A DNA stretch of 64,000 nucleotides from CAIRDP01 sp037138335 (GCA_037138335.1 JBAXIO010000012.1:68262-132261); one strand, 5' to 3'. Positions 25,440 to 34,396 are shown, counted from the stretch's first letter. The notes: generated from the letters alone by a model not told the origin. Program-made: numbers and translations.

Positions 25440-26951
25440 TTAATGAAGAATGGGACCTGCCAGTAATATTCTCTGCATGACCGGTACCAGTCCGTTATTG
25501 ATCATATCGCTCAGCCAGAGTGGCGCCATCCCGATAGCCGTAATCCCCAGGATGAGGGTCACTACGCTCATACGGTCAAACCATTTTGCATCAATAATAT
25601 GATTGAATTCAGGGTTTTTTATTTTACCCAAAAGCAGGATTCCTACCACACGCAGAATATAAACGGCGGTAACAACAATTGAAGAAGCTGCGATGATGGT
25701 ACATACCCTGTGGAATACATCATTATGCTGGAATGAACCCACGAAGATGGTCATTTCTGCGACGAATCCACTGAATCCGGGAAGGCCGAGCGAAGCGAGG
25801 CCGCCGATCACATAAGCAACACCGAGAAACGGCATGACTTTCATCAGTCCGCCCATTTCGTTGATAAGCCTGGTGTGAGTACGCCCGTAAATCATGCCGA
25901 TTAATGCAAAGAAAAGGGCTGTCATGATACCATGGGAGATCATCTGCATAATGGCCCCGTTCATTGCAGTCTGGTTCATCATCAGTACTGCGAAAAGGAC
26001 GAGTGCACAATGGCTCACAGAGGAATATGCGTTGATGTATTTAAGGTCTTTCTGCCAGATAGCGCCGAATGCTCCGTAAATCACGCCGATAGTTGTAAGG
26101 ATCAGGAATATCCAGGCCATTTCATGTGCTGCTCCCGGAAGAAGGAATACGGCAACACGATAGCAACCGTACCCCCCGAGCTTCATCAGAACGCCTGCAT
26201 GAAGCATTGATACGGCGGTGGGTGCCGAAGCATGACCGTCGGGCGACCATGTGTGGAACGGGAAAAGAGCTCCAAGAACCCCGAATCCTATGAAGAGAAA
26301 GGGAAAAAAGAAGCGTTGTGCCGGCATAGGAATAGCCACTTTGGATATCTGGATCAGGTTGAAGGTAAGAGGACCTCCCCCGGGGGCAGAATTAAAATAC
26401 AGGCCAAGTAAACCCAGCATGATCAAAGCCGAACCACCCATCAGCATCAGGGTTAGTTTCATGGCCGAATAATGCCTCGGGCCGCTTCCCCAGATACCAA
26501 TAAGCAAATACATAGGGATCACTGCAATTTCATAAAACAGGAACAGGGTGAAGAGGTCAAGAGAGATAAAAAAGCCGAACACACCGGCAGCAAGAAGGAT
26601 AAGTGAAGTAAAAAATTCCCTGGGCAGATCCGTGACATCCCAGGAAGCAAAGATCCCTGCAAAGATCACAATCGAAGTCAGGCCTATCATAGCGACCGAA
26701 ACTCCATCCACCCCGATGAAGAAATGTATGTTCAGGTTCTTGTACCAGACCATATCCTGGGAGAAAAGGATTTCGGCAGTATTCCCTGCAGCCCTTGCAG
26801 CCAGGAAAAGATAAATGAGAAACCCGGCCAGGATCAGCTGACAGCTCATACCGACAACAGCAGTCCATTTTACCTGCATATGGGTCTTGCTGAAAAATAT
26901 CCCGATGACAGTGAGGACAGGGATTACGATGAACAATAACAGAAAGCTCAT
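25440..26951 (-). CDS. nuoM: Complex I membrane subunit M
   Basis: The 503-residue protein has the NuoM signatures: the conserved glutamate helix FTLFLFYEIAVIPMYLLIGI, the lysine region LFPFHTWSPDGHASAPTAVS, DLKYINAYSSVSHCALVLFA and ASLGLPGFSGFVAEMTIFVG. It is the second antiporter-like proton-pumping subunit. It starts 12 nt after nuoL. Confidence 0.97.
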   Translation of the reverse strand: MSFLLLFIVIPVLTVIGIFFSKTHMQVKWTAVVGMSCQLILAGFLIYLFLAARAAGNTAEILFSQDMVWYKNLNIHFFIGVDGVSVAMIGLTSIVIFAGIFASWDVTDLPREFFTSLILLAAGVFGFFISLDLFTLFLFYEIAVIPMYLLIGIWGSGPRHYSAMKLTLMLMGGSALIMLGLLGLYFNSAPGGGPLTFNLIQISKVAIPMPAQRFFFPFLFIGFGVLGALFPFHTWSPDGHASAPTAVSMLHAGVLMKLGGYGCYRVAVFLLPGAAHEMAWIFLILTTIGVIYGAFGAIWQKDLKYINAYSSVSHCALVLFAVLMMNQTAMNGAIMQMISHGIMTALFFALIGMIYGRTHTRLINEMGGLMKVMPFLGVAYVIGGLASLGLPGFSGFVAEMTIFVGSFQHNDVFHRVCTIIAASSIVVTAVYILRVVGILLLGKIKNPEFNHIIDAKWFDRMSVVTLILGITAIGMAPLWLSDMINNGLVPVMQRILLAGPILH

Positions 26952-26963
26952 TATCTTATCGTT

Positions 26964-28883
26964 TTAATTGGTCCATAAATAAATGAATAACAAAGCAAGG
27001 GCAATAACCCCCGAAATGAAAGCAAGGGCATACTGCTGGAGCTGCCCGCTCTGGAATCCCTTGATCCTGTCGGAAACCACATTGGTGACATAGGCAAACT
27101 GGTTCATGGTCCCGTCGACAATATGGCGGTCGAACCATGCAACCGGGCGGGATACATAGTTGAACAATATTTTTTTGGTAATGAAAAGATATACCTGGTC
27201 AATATAAAATTTGTTGAATGCCGCTGTGTAAAACCCGCCGAGAGCCAGTGAAACTTTTTTCGAAGTTTCTGATTTCTTCTTGTACAGCATTGTGGCAATA
27301 CTTATGCCTACCAGGGCAATAAAAATTGAAGGGATCGCAATGCCCCATTCGGTATGGGCCTCGAACGGCATGCTATTGGAAGTTACAAGTTTGGTAAAGG
27401 GAATAAAACCTGCAAATGTTGAACCTATAGCCAAAACGATCAGCGGCAAAGTCATGGTCACCGGGGCTTCGTGAGGTGCGTGATGATAATGCTGGTCTTT
27501 CCCCCAGAACACATTGAAATAAAGGCGGAACATATAAAAGGCCGTCATGCCTGCAACCAGGTATTCCATGGCAAATAAGGCTTTGTTGTAATGGAAAGCC
27601 GCAACCAGGATCTCGTCCTTGCTGAAAAAACCGCTAAACGGCGGTATGCCCGAAATGGCCAGACATGCGATAAGGAAGGTCGCATGGGTTATGGGCAGGT
27701 ATTTCCTCAGCCCTCCCATCTCGTTCATATAATTCGAATGGACAGCATGGATTATAGCGCCTGCGCCGAGGAAAAGCAAGGCTTTGAAGAAAGCATGTGT
27801 GAACAGGTGGAACATGGAAGCCATATAACCCAGGCCTTCTTCACCGCCATATCCTGAAACACCAAGCGCAACCATCATTAAGCCGATCTGCGACATGGTG
27901 GAATAGGCCAGGACGCGCTTGATATCATACTGGGTGCAGGCTATCACAGCTGCAAATAATGATGTAAACCCTCCTACCCAGGCCACAATCTCAAGAGCCG
28001 ATTGTTCATGATGGAAGATCGGGAACATGCGGGCGACAAGATAAACACCGGCAACAACCATGGTTGCCGCATGGATAAGGGCCGAAACAGGAGTGGGGCC
28101 TTCCATGGCATCCGGAAGCCAGATATGCAATGGGAACATGGCCGATTTACCGGCGCCGCCCATAAAAATAAAGAGCATGGCCCAGGTCATGGTTGACATG
28201 CCCAGGAACATGATACCCTGCCCTGATGTGAAAGCAGGGCTGTTCGGACCAGTCAGTGTAATAAAATCAAAAGTGCCTGTCATGTATGACAGGAGCAGGA
28301 TGCCGATGAGAAATCCCAGGTCGGCAAAACGGGTTACAATGAATGCTTTTTTGCTTGCAGCAACCGCCGAATCTTTTTCATAGTAAAAGCCTATCAGCAG
28401 AAAGGAAGAGACCCCGACAAGCTCCCAGAAAATATACATCTGGAAAATGTTGGTTGCGATAACAAGGCCAAGCATAGAAAAACTGAACAGGGAAAGAATC
28501 GAGAAGAAACGTGCAAATCCTTTTTCCCCTTTCATATATCCTATGGAATAAATATGCACCATGAACGATACGGTAGTGATAACGATCAGCATCATCACCG
28601 AAATGGGGTCAAGCAGAACACCTATGTCGATATGGAGCTTATCGGTGAGGTGAAGCCAGGTGTAACTGATCCCGATCACTTTCTGAAAAGCGCCGTCTGC
28701 CTTGTCGAGTACGAAAAAATATTTGTAGGCTGTAAATAATGCAAGGCAAAAATTGATACCCAGTCCGGTGGTACCAACAATTCCCGTCACTATGGGTTTA
28801 AACCTGTTGCCGGTAAGCCCGGTGATCACAAATACCAGCAGGGGTATCAGCAGTATCCAGATGGTGTAACTGAAATCGATCAT
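26964..28883 (-). CDS. nuoL: Complex I membrane subunit L
   Basis: The 639-residue subunit is full length for NuoL (about 610-650). Diagnostic segments are FQMYIFWELVGVSSFLLIGF, GAGKSAMFPLHIWLPDAMEG, DIKRVLAYSTMSQIGLMMVA and ISGIPPFSGFFSKDEIL. The C-terminal lateral helix that braces the membrane arm is present near 540-600 (FYTAAFNKFYIDQVYLFITK). It is the distal antiporter-like subunit of complex I. The gene starts about 100 nt after nuoK; the gap holds a short repeat. Confidence 0.97.
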   Translation of the reverse strand: MIDFSYTIWILLIPLLVFVITGLTGNRFKPIVTGIVGTTGLGINFCLALFTAYKYFFVLDKADGAFQKVIGISYTWLHLTDKLHIDIGVLLDPISVMMLIVITTVSFMVHIYSIGYMKGEKGFARFFSILSLFSFSMLGLVIATNIFQMYIFWELVGVSSFLLIGFYYEKDSAVAASKKAFIVTRFADLGFLIGILLLSYMTGTFDFITLTGPNSPAFTSGQGIMFLGMSTMTWAMLFIFMGGAGKSAMFPLHIWLPDAMEGPTPVSALIHAATMVVAGVYLVARMFPIFHHEQSALEIVAWVGGFTSLFAAVIACTQYDIKRVLAYSTMSQIGLMMVALGVSGYGGEEGLGYMASMFHLFTHAFFKALLFLGAGAIIHAVHSNYMNEMGGLRKYLPITHATFLIACLAISGIPPFSGFFSKDEILVAAFHYNKALFAMEYLVAGMTAFYMFRLYFNVFWGKDQHYHHAPHEAPVTMTLPLIVLAIGSTFAGFIPFTKLVTSNSMPFEAHTEWGIAIPSIFIALVGISIATMLYKKKSETSKKVSLALGGFYTAAFNKFYIDQVYLFITKKILFNYVSRPVAWFDRHIVDGTMNQFAYVTNVVSDRIKGFQSGQLQQYALAFISGVIALALLFIYLWTN

Positions 28884-28921
28884 ATGTTGGTTAAATTATG
28901 CGTTAGTCATTTTTATTTGAG

Positions 28922-28983
28922 CCATGGGTAATGAGTGATGAGTGATGAGTTTTTGCTAATGGCTCATGGCTTATAACTCATCA
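28922..28983. repeat. Stop-adjacent low-complexity repeat (GAGTGAT type)
   Basis: ATGAGTGATGAGTGATGAG, then TTTTTGCTAATGGCTCATGGC, then ATAACTCATCAC. Direct copies of GAGTGAT and matching inverted copies (ACTCATCACT) allow hairpins. It ends at the nuoK TAG (28984-28986) inside an otherwise tightly packed operon, so it may act on the nuoK-nuoL transcript. Confidence 0.6.
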
Positions 28984-29301
28984 CTAATACTTCATTTCAT
29001 TCATTTCCTCCACATCAATATTTACCAGACGGCGGTATATGTTGATGATAATTGCTATTGCTACGGAAGCTTCAGCGGCGGCAACAGCAATGATGAAGAG
29101 TGTAAAAAACATCCCTTCCAGGTGCCCGGGGAAGAGGATTTTGTTAAAGGCCACGAAATTGATACAAACCGAATTCAGTATGAGTTCGATCGACATCAGC
29201 ATGGTGATCAGGTTTTTCCTTACCAGGAAACCGTAAATCCCGATAAAAAACATCGTCGTGGACAACACAAGGAACCATTGAATAGGTACGCCTTCAAACA
29301 T
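28984..29301 (-). CDS. nuoK: Complex I membrane subunit K
   Basis: The 105-residue subunit has three helices. The helix-2 segment NLITMLMSIELILNSVCINF carries the conserved membrane glutamate, and the third helix (TLFIIAVAAAEASVAIAIII) carries the second one. NuoK links the proton channels to the quinone module. It has the expected length and is 17 nt from nuoJ. Confidence 0.96.
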   Translation of the reverse strand: MFEGVPIQWFLVLSTTMFFIGIYGFLVRKNLITMLMSIELILNSVCINFVAFNKILFPGHLEGMFFTLFIIAVAAAEASVAIAIIINIYRRLVNIDVEEMNEMKY

Positions 29302-29318
29302 AGCGGTATATTTTTAAA

Positions 29319-29831
29319 TTAATCTTTTCTTTTCTTTGCCAGTATAATAGAGCCGATCATGGCTGCCAGCAGCAGTACGCTGATAACTTCGAAAGGCAGG
29401 GCATAACCGTATTTACCGGTGCTCAGCATGCCTTCCCCTATAGTCCTGATATTTGTTCTTGCAGGGTCAAAGGTCTTTTGCACAAACTCCGTCTGCAGGA
29501 TGGTAAGTATGCACAAAATGGCGCCTGCAATGGCAGCAACAGCGGCATATATCCTTTTCGTTAACGGTGGAATGGAGAGTTTGTCGTTGATCTGGCTGGT
29601 AAGCAGGATAGAGAAAATGATCAGGACAACGATACCCCCCGCATACAAGGTGAGCTGGATGGCTGCAAGGAAATTAAACCTGAGCAGAAAATACAGTCCC
29701 GATGTGGAGACCAGGACGAAAAGCAGGAACGTAGCGGCCCTGAGGATGCGCCGGCTGGTCACTGTCAGCAGTGAAAAAATCACAATCACCGCCGAAAAAA
29801 GCAAAAACATGAATTGATTGTTCGTCATCAC
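29319..29831 (-). CDS. nuoJ: Complex I membrane subunit J
   Basis: The 170-residue subunit has five helices (FMFLLFSAVIVIFSLLTVTS, LRAATFLLFVLVSTSGLYFL, AAIQLTLYAGGIVVLIIFSI). The YAGGIVVLIIF segment contains the pi-bulge helix typical of NuoJ. Its start overlaps the nuoI stop by four bases (ATGA), a sign of translational coupling. Confidence 0.95.
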   Translation of the reverse strand: MMTNNQFMFLLFSAVIVIFSLLTVTSRRILRAATFLLFVLVSTSGLYFLLRFNFLAAIQLTLYAGGIVVLIIFSILLTSQINDKLSIPPLTKRIYAAVAAIAGAILCILTILQTEFVQKTFDPARTNIRTIGEGMLSTGKYGYALPFEVISVLLLAAMIGSIILAKKRKD

Positions 29832-30307
29832 TCTACACCTTTAATAATGGATGAACCGGGTTGATTTAACACTTTAGTCAGTTTGGAACGGTCGAAAACC
29901 GCATGCTCAAACTCCTGTCCGAAACCAAGGGCATCGGAGGGGCAGTTCTTAACGCAGAGTCCGCAGAATGTACACATACCCAGGTGGTATATGTGCTTGT
30001 CGATCACACGTTTCGATTTGCCGTCCTCACCGGTGACTTTTGCCGGGATGACCTCGATTGAACCGTTAGGGCAGTTGTTTTCACAAATACCGCATGCATT
30101 GCAGCGATGCTGGTTGTTCCCGTCGTGAAGCATGATGACCTCACCCTTGAACCGTTCGAACATTTGCAGGTTTTTCCTGTTTTCAGGATATTGCTGCGTT
30201 ACTATCTGCCCGGGGCTGAAGAAATACCGGCCCGTGACCGACATCCCGATAAGCAGGGATTTCACCCCGTGGAAAATATCTGAGAAATACTTAGTGAAGC
30301 TGTTCAT
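29828..30307 (-). CDS. nuoI: Complex I 2x[4Fe-4S] subunit I
   Basis: The 159-residue peripheral-arm subunit has two tetranuclear clusters, CNACGICENNCPNGSIEV and CTFCGLCVKNCPSDALGF. It starts with a membrane-facing segment (YFSDIFHGVKSLLIGMSVTG) like other NuoI proteins. In a complex without NuoEFG this subunit is the outermost iron-sulfur entry, where ferredoxin is expected to donate electrons, as in cyanobacterial and chloroplast NDH-1. Confidence 0.96.
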   Translation of the reverse strand: MNSFTKYFSDIFHGVKSLLIGMSVTGRYFFSPGQIVTQQYPENRKNLQMFERFKGEVIMLHDGNNQHRCNACGICENNCPNGSIEVIPAKVTGEDGKSKRVIDKHIYHLGMCTFCGLCVKNCPSDALGFGQEFEHAVFDRSKLTKVLNQPGSSIIKGVE

Positions 30308-30313
30308 AGTATG

Positions 30314-31402
30314 CTAAAAATGCCAATGCATTAATACTAAAAATGCCATAAATAGAATGTTGACCAGGTTGATCGGAAGAAGATATTTCCACTCCAGCGT
30401 CAGAAGCTGGTCGATACGAAGGCGGGGGAAGGTCCACTTGAACAACATCATCAGCCAGATGATAAAAGCGGTTTTACCGATATACCATATGAAAGGCGGG
30501 ATGTAATCCATGATAGTGTTGAACCCTGCCCATCCTGAAACATGGAAAGGCATCCAGCCGCCCCAGAATACGGTGGCGGCGATTGATGCAACCAGGAACA
30601 TATTCATATACTCGGCCAGGAAGAAAAACGCAAACTTGATCCCCGAATATTCGGTATGGAAGCCTGCGGTAAGCTCCGATTCGGCTTCGGCAAGGTCGAA
30701 CGGCCCGCGGTTTGTTTCGGCGGTACTGGCGATCAGGAACACAATAAAGGCGATAATTGCAGGGATATGTCCTTTGAAAATGAACCAGCCGTTTCTTTGC
30801 ATTTCAACTATCTCAGAGAACTGCATAGTGCCTGCAAGAACGATGATGGTTAACAGGGACAGGCCAACCGAAAGCTCGTAACTGACGATCTGGGCGCCGC
30901 TTCTCATGGCGCCGATAAGCGAATATTTATTGTTGGATGACCATCCTGCCAGAAGGATACCGACAACCCCAAGGGATGAAACAGCGATCACGTAAAGTAT
31001 ACCGATATCGAAATCGATGGCATGAAGGCCTTTGGCAAAAGGCACGGCCGAAAGGGCCATAAAAGAGGCGATGATCACGATAAAAGGTGCAAGGTTGAAC
31101 AGGAGTTTGTCAGAATCCTTGATATATACCAGCTCTTTCATCAGCAGTTTGATAAAGTCGGCAATGGTCTGGAAAATGCCGTAAGGCCCCACCCTGTTTG
31201 GCCCGACACGGTTCTGCATGAAAGCACAAACCTTTCGTTCGGCATATACCAGGAAAAGGCCCACAACTGCATAAAAAAGCAGGAAGACTACGCCGATGAT
31301 AACCCACTCGGTGATCAATGCCCAGGTAGGTGACATGATGCTGTTCAGCCCCTTGTCAATCCACTGGTTGAATGATGTAAAATCGTAAATATTAAAGGCC
31401 AT
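30314..31402 (-). CDS. nuoH: Complex I membrane subunit H
   Basis: The 362-residue quinone-site membrane subunit has conserved loops: YAERKVCAFMQNRVGPNRVG, LLMKELVYIKDSDKLLFNLA, ETNRGPFDLAEAESELTAGF and TEYSGIKFAFFFLAEYMNMF. The family motif E-x-x-R-x-P-F-D-L-x-E is intact. It follows nuoD directly, where many bacteria have nuoEFG between them. Confidence 0.97.
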   Translation of the reverse strand: MAFNIYDFTSFNQWIDKGLNSIMSPTWALITEWVIIGVVFLLFYAVVGLFLVYAERKVCAFMQNRVGPNRVGPYGIFQTIADFIKLLMKELVYIKDSDKLLFNLAPFIVIIASFMALSAVPFAKGLHAIDFDIGILYVIAVSSLGVVGILLAGWSSNNKYSLIGAMRSGAQIVSYELSVGLSLLTIIVLAGTMQFSEIVEMQRNGWFIFKGHIPAIIAFIVFLIASTAETNRGPFDLAEAESELTAGFHTEYSGIKFAFFFLAEYMNMFLVASIAATVFWGGWMPFHVSGWAGFNTIMDYIPPFIWYIGKTAFIIWLMMLFKWTFPRLRIDQLLTLEWKYLLPINLVNILFMAFLVLMHWHF

Positions 31403-31414
31403 ATTACCTACTTT

Positions 31415-32542
31415 TTATCTGTCAATATCCGGAATAACTAAGTCAAGAGAGGCGCCGATAGCCACAAGGTCGGCAATTTTCATACCGCGGCTGATATGGT
31501 CAAGTACGCTGAGGTTGGAAAAGCTCGGGGTGCGGAATTTCATCCTGTAGGGGGTCTTGTTACCGTCACTTACAACGTAAAGCCCGAGCTCACCCCTGGC
31601 CGACTCAACCCTCTGAAAATATTCACCAGCAGGCAGTTTAATCACCGCCTTCATTTTGGCTGAATGATCCCCTTCGGGAATGTTGTCGATGAGCTGTTCA
31701 ATGATGTTCATCGACTCATGCATTTCCTGCATCCTGACCATGTACCTTGAATAGGTATCACATTCGTAACGCAGTACCTCATTGAACTGCACCTGGCCGT
31801 ACATGCTGTATGGCTCCATTTTGCGAACATCACAGGACCAGCCAGAGCCTCGTCCCGAAGGGCCGGTGACCCCGTAACTGATGGCGTCTTCTTTTGAAAG
31901 AACACCTACTCCCTGGCTGCGGTTCTCGAAAATCACATTACCCGAAAGGAGGCGGTCGTAATCTTTTATTTTTTTCTTGAATGTTTTAAGGAATGTGTGA
32001 ACTTTCTTCTGGAAATTCGGATGAATGTCCTGCATCACGCCGCCGGGGCAGTTGTAACTCTGGAGAAACCTGCTTCCTGTTGTTTCTTCCCAAATGTCAA
32101 GGATCATTTCACGGTCACGGAGGCCATAAAAGAAACAAGTGAGCCCCCCGAGGTCCATCCCGAAACTGGACCACCAGAGCTGGTGAGATTGTATCCTGGC
32201 CAGTTCATCCATGATGGTACGGATATACTTTACACGCTCGGGCACTTCAACTTCCAGGGCTTTCTCAACAAGAAGGCAAACAGCATGGTTGTTGATGTGA
32301 GCCGAAAGGTAATCTATCCTGTCGGTAAGGTGAATTACCTGGGGATAAGTGTCTTTTTCACACATCTTCTCAATTCCGCGATGGATATAGCCGCAATGAG
32401 GTTTCAGGCTTTTGACCATTTCGCCCTGGAGGGAAACAAGCAGCCGCAGAACCCCGTGAGTGGAGGGATGCTGGGGACCCATGTTGATATGGTATTCCTC
32501 CTCCTCTATATTGCTGACCGGCAGGTTTATTATCTCTTTCAT
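31415..32542 (-). CDS. nuoD: Complex I 49-kDa-type subunit D
   Basis: The 375-residue subunit has MGPQHPSTHGVLRLLVSLQG (quinone-site histidine and GPQHPSTHG motif), PHCGYIHRGIEKMCE, LARIQSHQLWWSSFGMDLGG and PSFSNLSVLDHISRGMKIAD. It builds the quinone pocket together with NuoB and NuoH. It is not fused to NuoC, unlike the NuoCD fusion of E. coli. It starts 3 nt after the nuoC stop. Confidence 0.97.
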   Translation of the reverse strand: MKEIINLPVSNIEEEEYHINMGPQHPSTHGVLRLLVSLQGEMVKSLKPHCGYIHRGIEKMCEKDTYPQVIHLTDRIDYLSAHINNHAVCLLVEKALEVEVPERVKYIRTIMDELARIQSHQLWWSSFGMDLGGLTCFFYGLRDREMILDIWEETTGSRFLQSYNCPGGVMQDIHPNFQKKVHTFLKTFKKKIKDYDRLLSGNVIFENRSQGVGVLSKEDAISYGVTGPSGRGSGWSCDVRKMEPYSMYGQVQFNEVLRYECDTYSRYMVRMQEMHESMNIIEQLIDNIPEGDHSAKMKAVIKLPAGEYFQRVESARGELGLYVVSDGNKTPYRMKFRTPSFSNLSVLDHISRGMKIADLVAIGASLDLVIPDIDR

Positions 32543-32545
32543 AGA

Positions 32546-33013
32546 CTAAAATTCAACGATGTTTACTTCATCAATATAATCCTTACGGAGGGGGTAGCCT
32601 TTCCAATCTTCCTCAAGGAAGATCCGGCGCATGTCGGGATGGTTGTTGAACCTTATACCGAACATATCGTAGGTTTCACGCTCATGAAATTCGGCGGTGC
32701 GCCAGATATCGCAAACCGTGTCGAAGTTCGGATTTACCCGGTCGTCGGTCTTAACCTTGATGACCAGAGCATGCTTGTGCTGTGTGGACCTCAGGTGGTA
32801 AACCACCGCCAGCTGCTTGATGTAGTCAACCCCGCTGAGGCAGAACAGGAAATCGAAGGCGAGATCCGGGCTGTTTTTAAGTTTAATGGCCAGATCATGC
32901 AGCCTGGCTGCAGGCAGAAGCAGTGTCAGGAACTGCTTGTTTTCCTCCTGCTGTGCGTCAGGCGCAATCTCAAGGATCCTGGCTTTTAAGGTTTCGTTAT
33001 CCATAAATATCAA
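32546..33013 (-). CDS. nuoC: Complex I 30-kDa-type subunit C
   Basis: The 155-residue subunit has the NuoC signature ERETYDMFGIRFNNHPDMRR followed by EEDWKGYPLRKDY. The N-terminal half is less conserved (DLAFDFLFCLSGVDYIKQLA). It is a structural peripheral-arm subunit. A 24-nt gap to nuoB contains a short repeat. Confidence 0.95.
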   Translation of the reverse strand: MIFMDNETLKARILEIAPDAQQEENKQFLTLLLPAARLHDLAIKLKNSPDLAFDFLFCLSGVDYIKQLAVVYHLRSTQHKHALVIKVKTDDRVNPNFDTVCDIWRTAEFHERETYDMFGIRFNNHPDMRRIFLEEDWKGYPLRKDYIDEVNIVEF

Positions 33014-33015
33014 AT

Positions 33016-33037
33016 GGTGATATAGTGAGATAGTGTG
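33016..33037. repeat. Stop-adjacent low-complexity repeat (GATATAGTGA type)
   Basis: GGTGATATAGTGAGATAGTG with near-copies of GATATAGT/GAGATAGT fills the nuoB-nuoC gap up to the nuoB TAA (33038-33040). It is the same placement as the other stop-adjacent repeats, with different sequence. Confidence 0.5.
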
Positions 33038-33595
33038 TTATTGTTTTCCTAAGATCATGGTTTGCTCGGGACGTGTGATGGTTTCCAGTTTGATCTTTCT
33101 CTGGAGCTGCATGATCCCGTAAAGCAGTGCTTCCGGACGGGGAGGACAGCCGGGGATATACACATCAACCGGGATGACATGATCCACACCCCTTACGACA
33201 TGGTAGGAATTATAATAAAAAGGCCCGCCGGAAACTGCGCATGCACCCATGGCAATAACATACCTGGGCTCCGACATCTGGTCGTATAGGCGCTTGAGGA
33301 CCGGGGCCATCTTGTTCACGATGGTACCTGCAACAACGATAACGTCGGCCTGGCGGGGACTGGCACGGTAAACTTCAATGCCGAAACGGGCAAAGTCATG
33401 CCGGGATGCACCCGTAGCCATCATTTCGATGCCGCAACAACTGGTTGCAAAAGTGAGAGGCCAGACTGAATTGGATCGCCCCCAGTCAATGACGGCATCA
33501 ATTGATGTCATCAATACATTTCCTCCTGTCCTTTTAAACAAATCAAGGGTTTCGTTATCACGGAAATCCTTTTCCTTCATGCTTTTTATTCCCAT
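33038..33595 (-). CDS. nuoB: Complex I subunit B (N2 cluster)
   Basis: The subunit has 185 residues from the ATG at 33593-33595 (MGIKSMKEKDF), which overlaps the end of nuoA by 10 nt. ATGs at 33580 and 33616 are alternatives. The cysteines of the terminal N2 cluster are present: SCCGIEMMATG, the conserved GTIVNKMAP region and PGCPPRPEALLYG. Quinone-loop residues (ASRHDFARFG) are conserved. It is the last iron-sulfur station before quinone. Confidence 0.95.
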   Translation of the reverse strand: MGIKSMKEKDFRDNETLDLFKRTGGNVLMTSIDAVIDWGRSNSVWPLTFATSCCGIEMMATGASRHDFARFGIEVYRASPRQADVIVVAGTIVNKMAPVLKRLYDQMSEPRYVIAMGACAVSGGPFYYNSYHVVRGVDHVIPVDVYIPGCPPRPEALLYGIMQLQRKIKLETITRPEQTMILGKQ

Positions 33596-33936
33596 TTCAA
33601 AGCTCCTTTCTTCCATGCATAAAGCAATCCGATGCCTAAAACGAAAAAGAAAATTACAATTTCGATAAAGGCTGTCATCCCAAGGGATCTCATCATTACA
33701 GCCCAGGGAAAAATAAAGACGGTTTCCACATCGAATACCAGAAAAATGATTGCAAAAAGATAATACCCGACATTAAACTGCAGCCAGGTAATCCCTTCAG
33801 TGGGGATTCCGCACTCGTAAGCTTCTGCTTTCTGGGGATTTGTTGATGTAGGTGGGACTAAACTCGAAAATAGCAGGGCGATGCCAACTAAAAATGCCCC
33901 GACTATGAAAAATAGAATCAGGCTTTCAGCACTCAT
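33586..33936 (-). CDS. nuoA: Complex I membrane subunit A
   Basis: The 116-residue subunit has three helices and the signature loop KAEAYECGIPTEG followed by FNVGYYLFAIIFLVFDVETV, including the conserved membrane acidic residues. It is the first gene of nuoABCDHIJKLMN. Its promoter region holds a TAATTTTG element and a Rex-like palindrome 2-19 nt upstream of the ATG. Confidence 0.96.
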   Translation of the reverse strand: MSAESLILFFIVGAFLVGIALLFSSLVPPTSTNPQKAEAYECGIPTEGITWLQFNVGYYLFAIIFLVFDVETVFIFPWAVMMRSLGMTAFIEIVIFFFVLGIGLLYAWKKGALKWE

Positions 33937-33937
33937 A

Positions 33938-33972
33938 ATGTTAACTTGTTAACAGATCTGGGCGCAAAATTA
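33938..33972 (-). promoter_or_regulatory. nuo promoter element with Rex-like operator
   Basis: On the minus strand TAATTTTG (33965-33972) is followed by CTGTTAACAAGTTAACAT (33938-33955). Its TGTTAA and TTAACA arms are perfect and separated by 4 nt. Transcription would start near 33958, at the edge of the palindrome, which ends 1 nt before the nuoA ATG. The same arrangement is present in front of hdrC. A clear TTG element at the usual distance is lacking. Confidence 0.5.
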
Positions 33973-34114
33973 AAAATTTATCTGACTTAACCTAACCCAT
34001 GGCAAACATGAAACTATGTAAATAAATAGTATTGTACTTATTCACAAGATAATACACAATCACTTCCGTAATATATCATTAGGGGGATTGAGATTTGTCA
34101 ACGGCTCCTTTCGG

Positions 34115-34396
34115 TCAGCGGTAAAGACAGAGGTAAGCTGAGTCGGAATTAATCCTGAGATTGAATTTTGAATCTTTCGGAACAACAAAGGTATCGAAAG
34201 GTTTAAAGACCTTCCAATCAGTTTCACCAGGGAGTTTAACCGTCATCTCGCCTGACGTTACAGTCATGTATTCAACCGAGGAAGTCCCGAATTCATACTC
34301 CCCGGCGGCCATGACCCCTATTGTTGCAGGCCCGTCGGCTGTTGTAAAGGCTATGGATTTTACCTTTCCTTCAAAATATTCGTTTGTTTTGAACAT
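34115..34396 (-). CDS. ppnP: Pyrimidine/purine nucleoside phosphorylase PpnP
   Basis: The protein has 93 residues from the ATG at 34394-34396 (MFKTNEYFEGKV). A longer reading frame upstream has no conserved content. The PpnP (formerly DUF1255/YaiE) cupin is complete: VKSIAFTTADGPATIGVMAA, GEYEFGTSSVEYMTVTSGEM and FKPFDTFVVPKDSKFNLRIN. The family phosphorolyses several nucleosides to free base and ribose-1-phosphate in the cytoplasm. It is monocistronic between the nuo promoter and a divergent gene. Confidence 0.9.
   Translation of the reverse strand: MFKTNEYFEGKVKSIAFTTADGPATIGVMAAGEYEFGTSSVEYMTVTSGEMTVKLPGETDWKVFKPFDTFVVPKDSKFNLRINSDSAYLCLYR

Noticed and set aside
31997..32989. A 330-codon open frame on the plus strand antisense to nuoC and nuoD
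   Set aside because: It is fully opposite two well-conserved genes, has no family features and reflects their codon bias.
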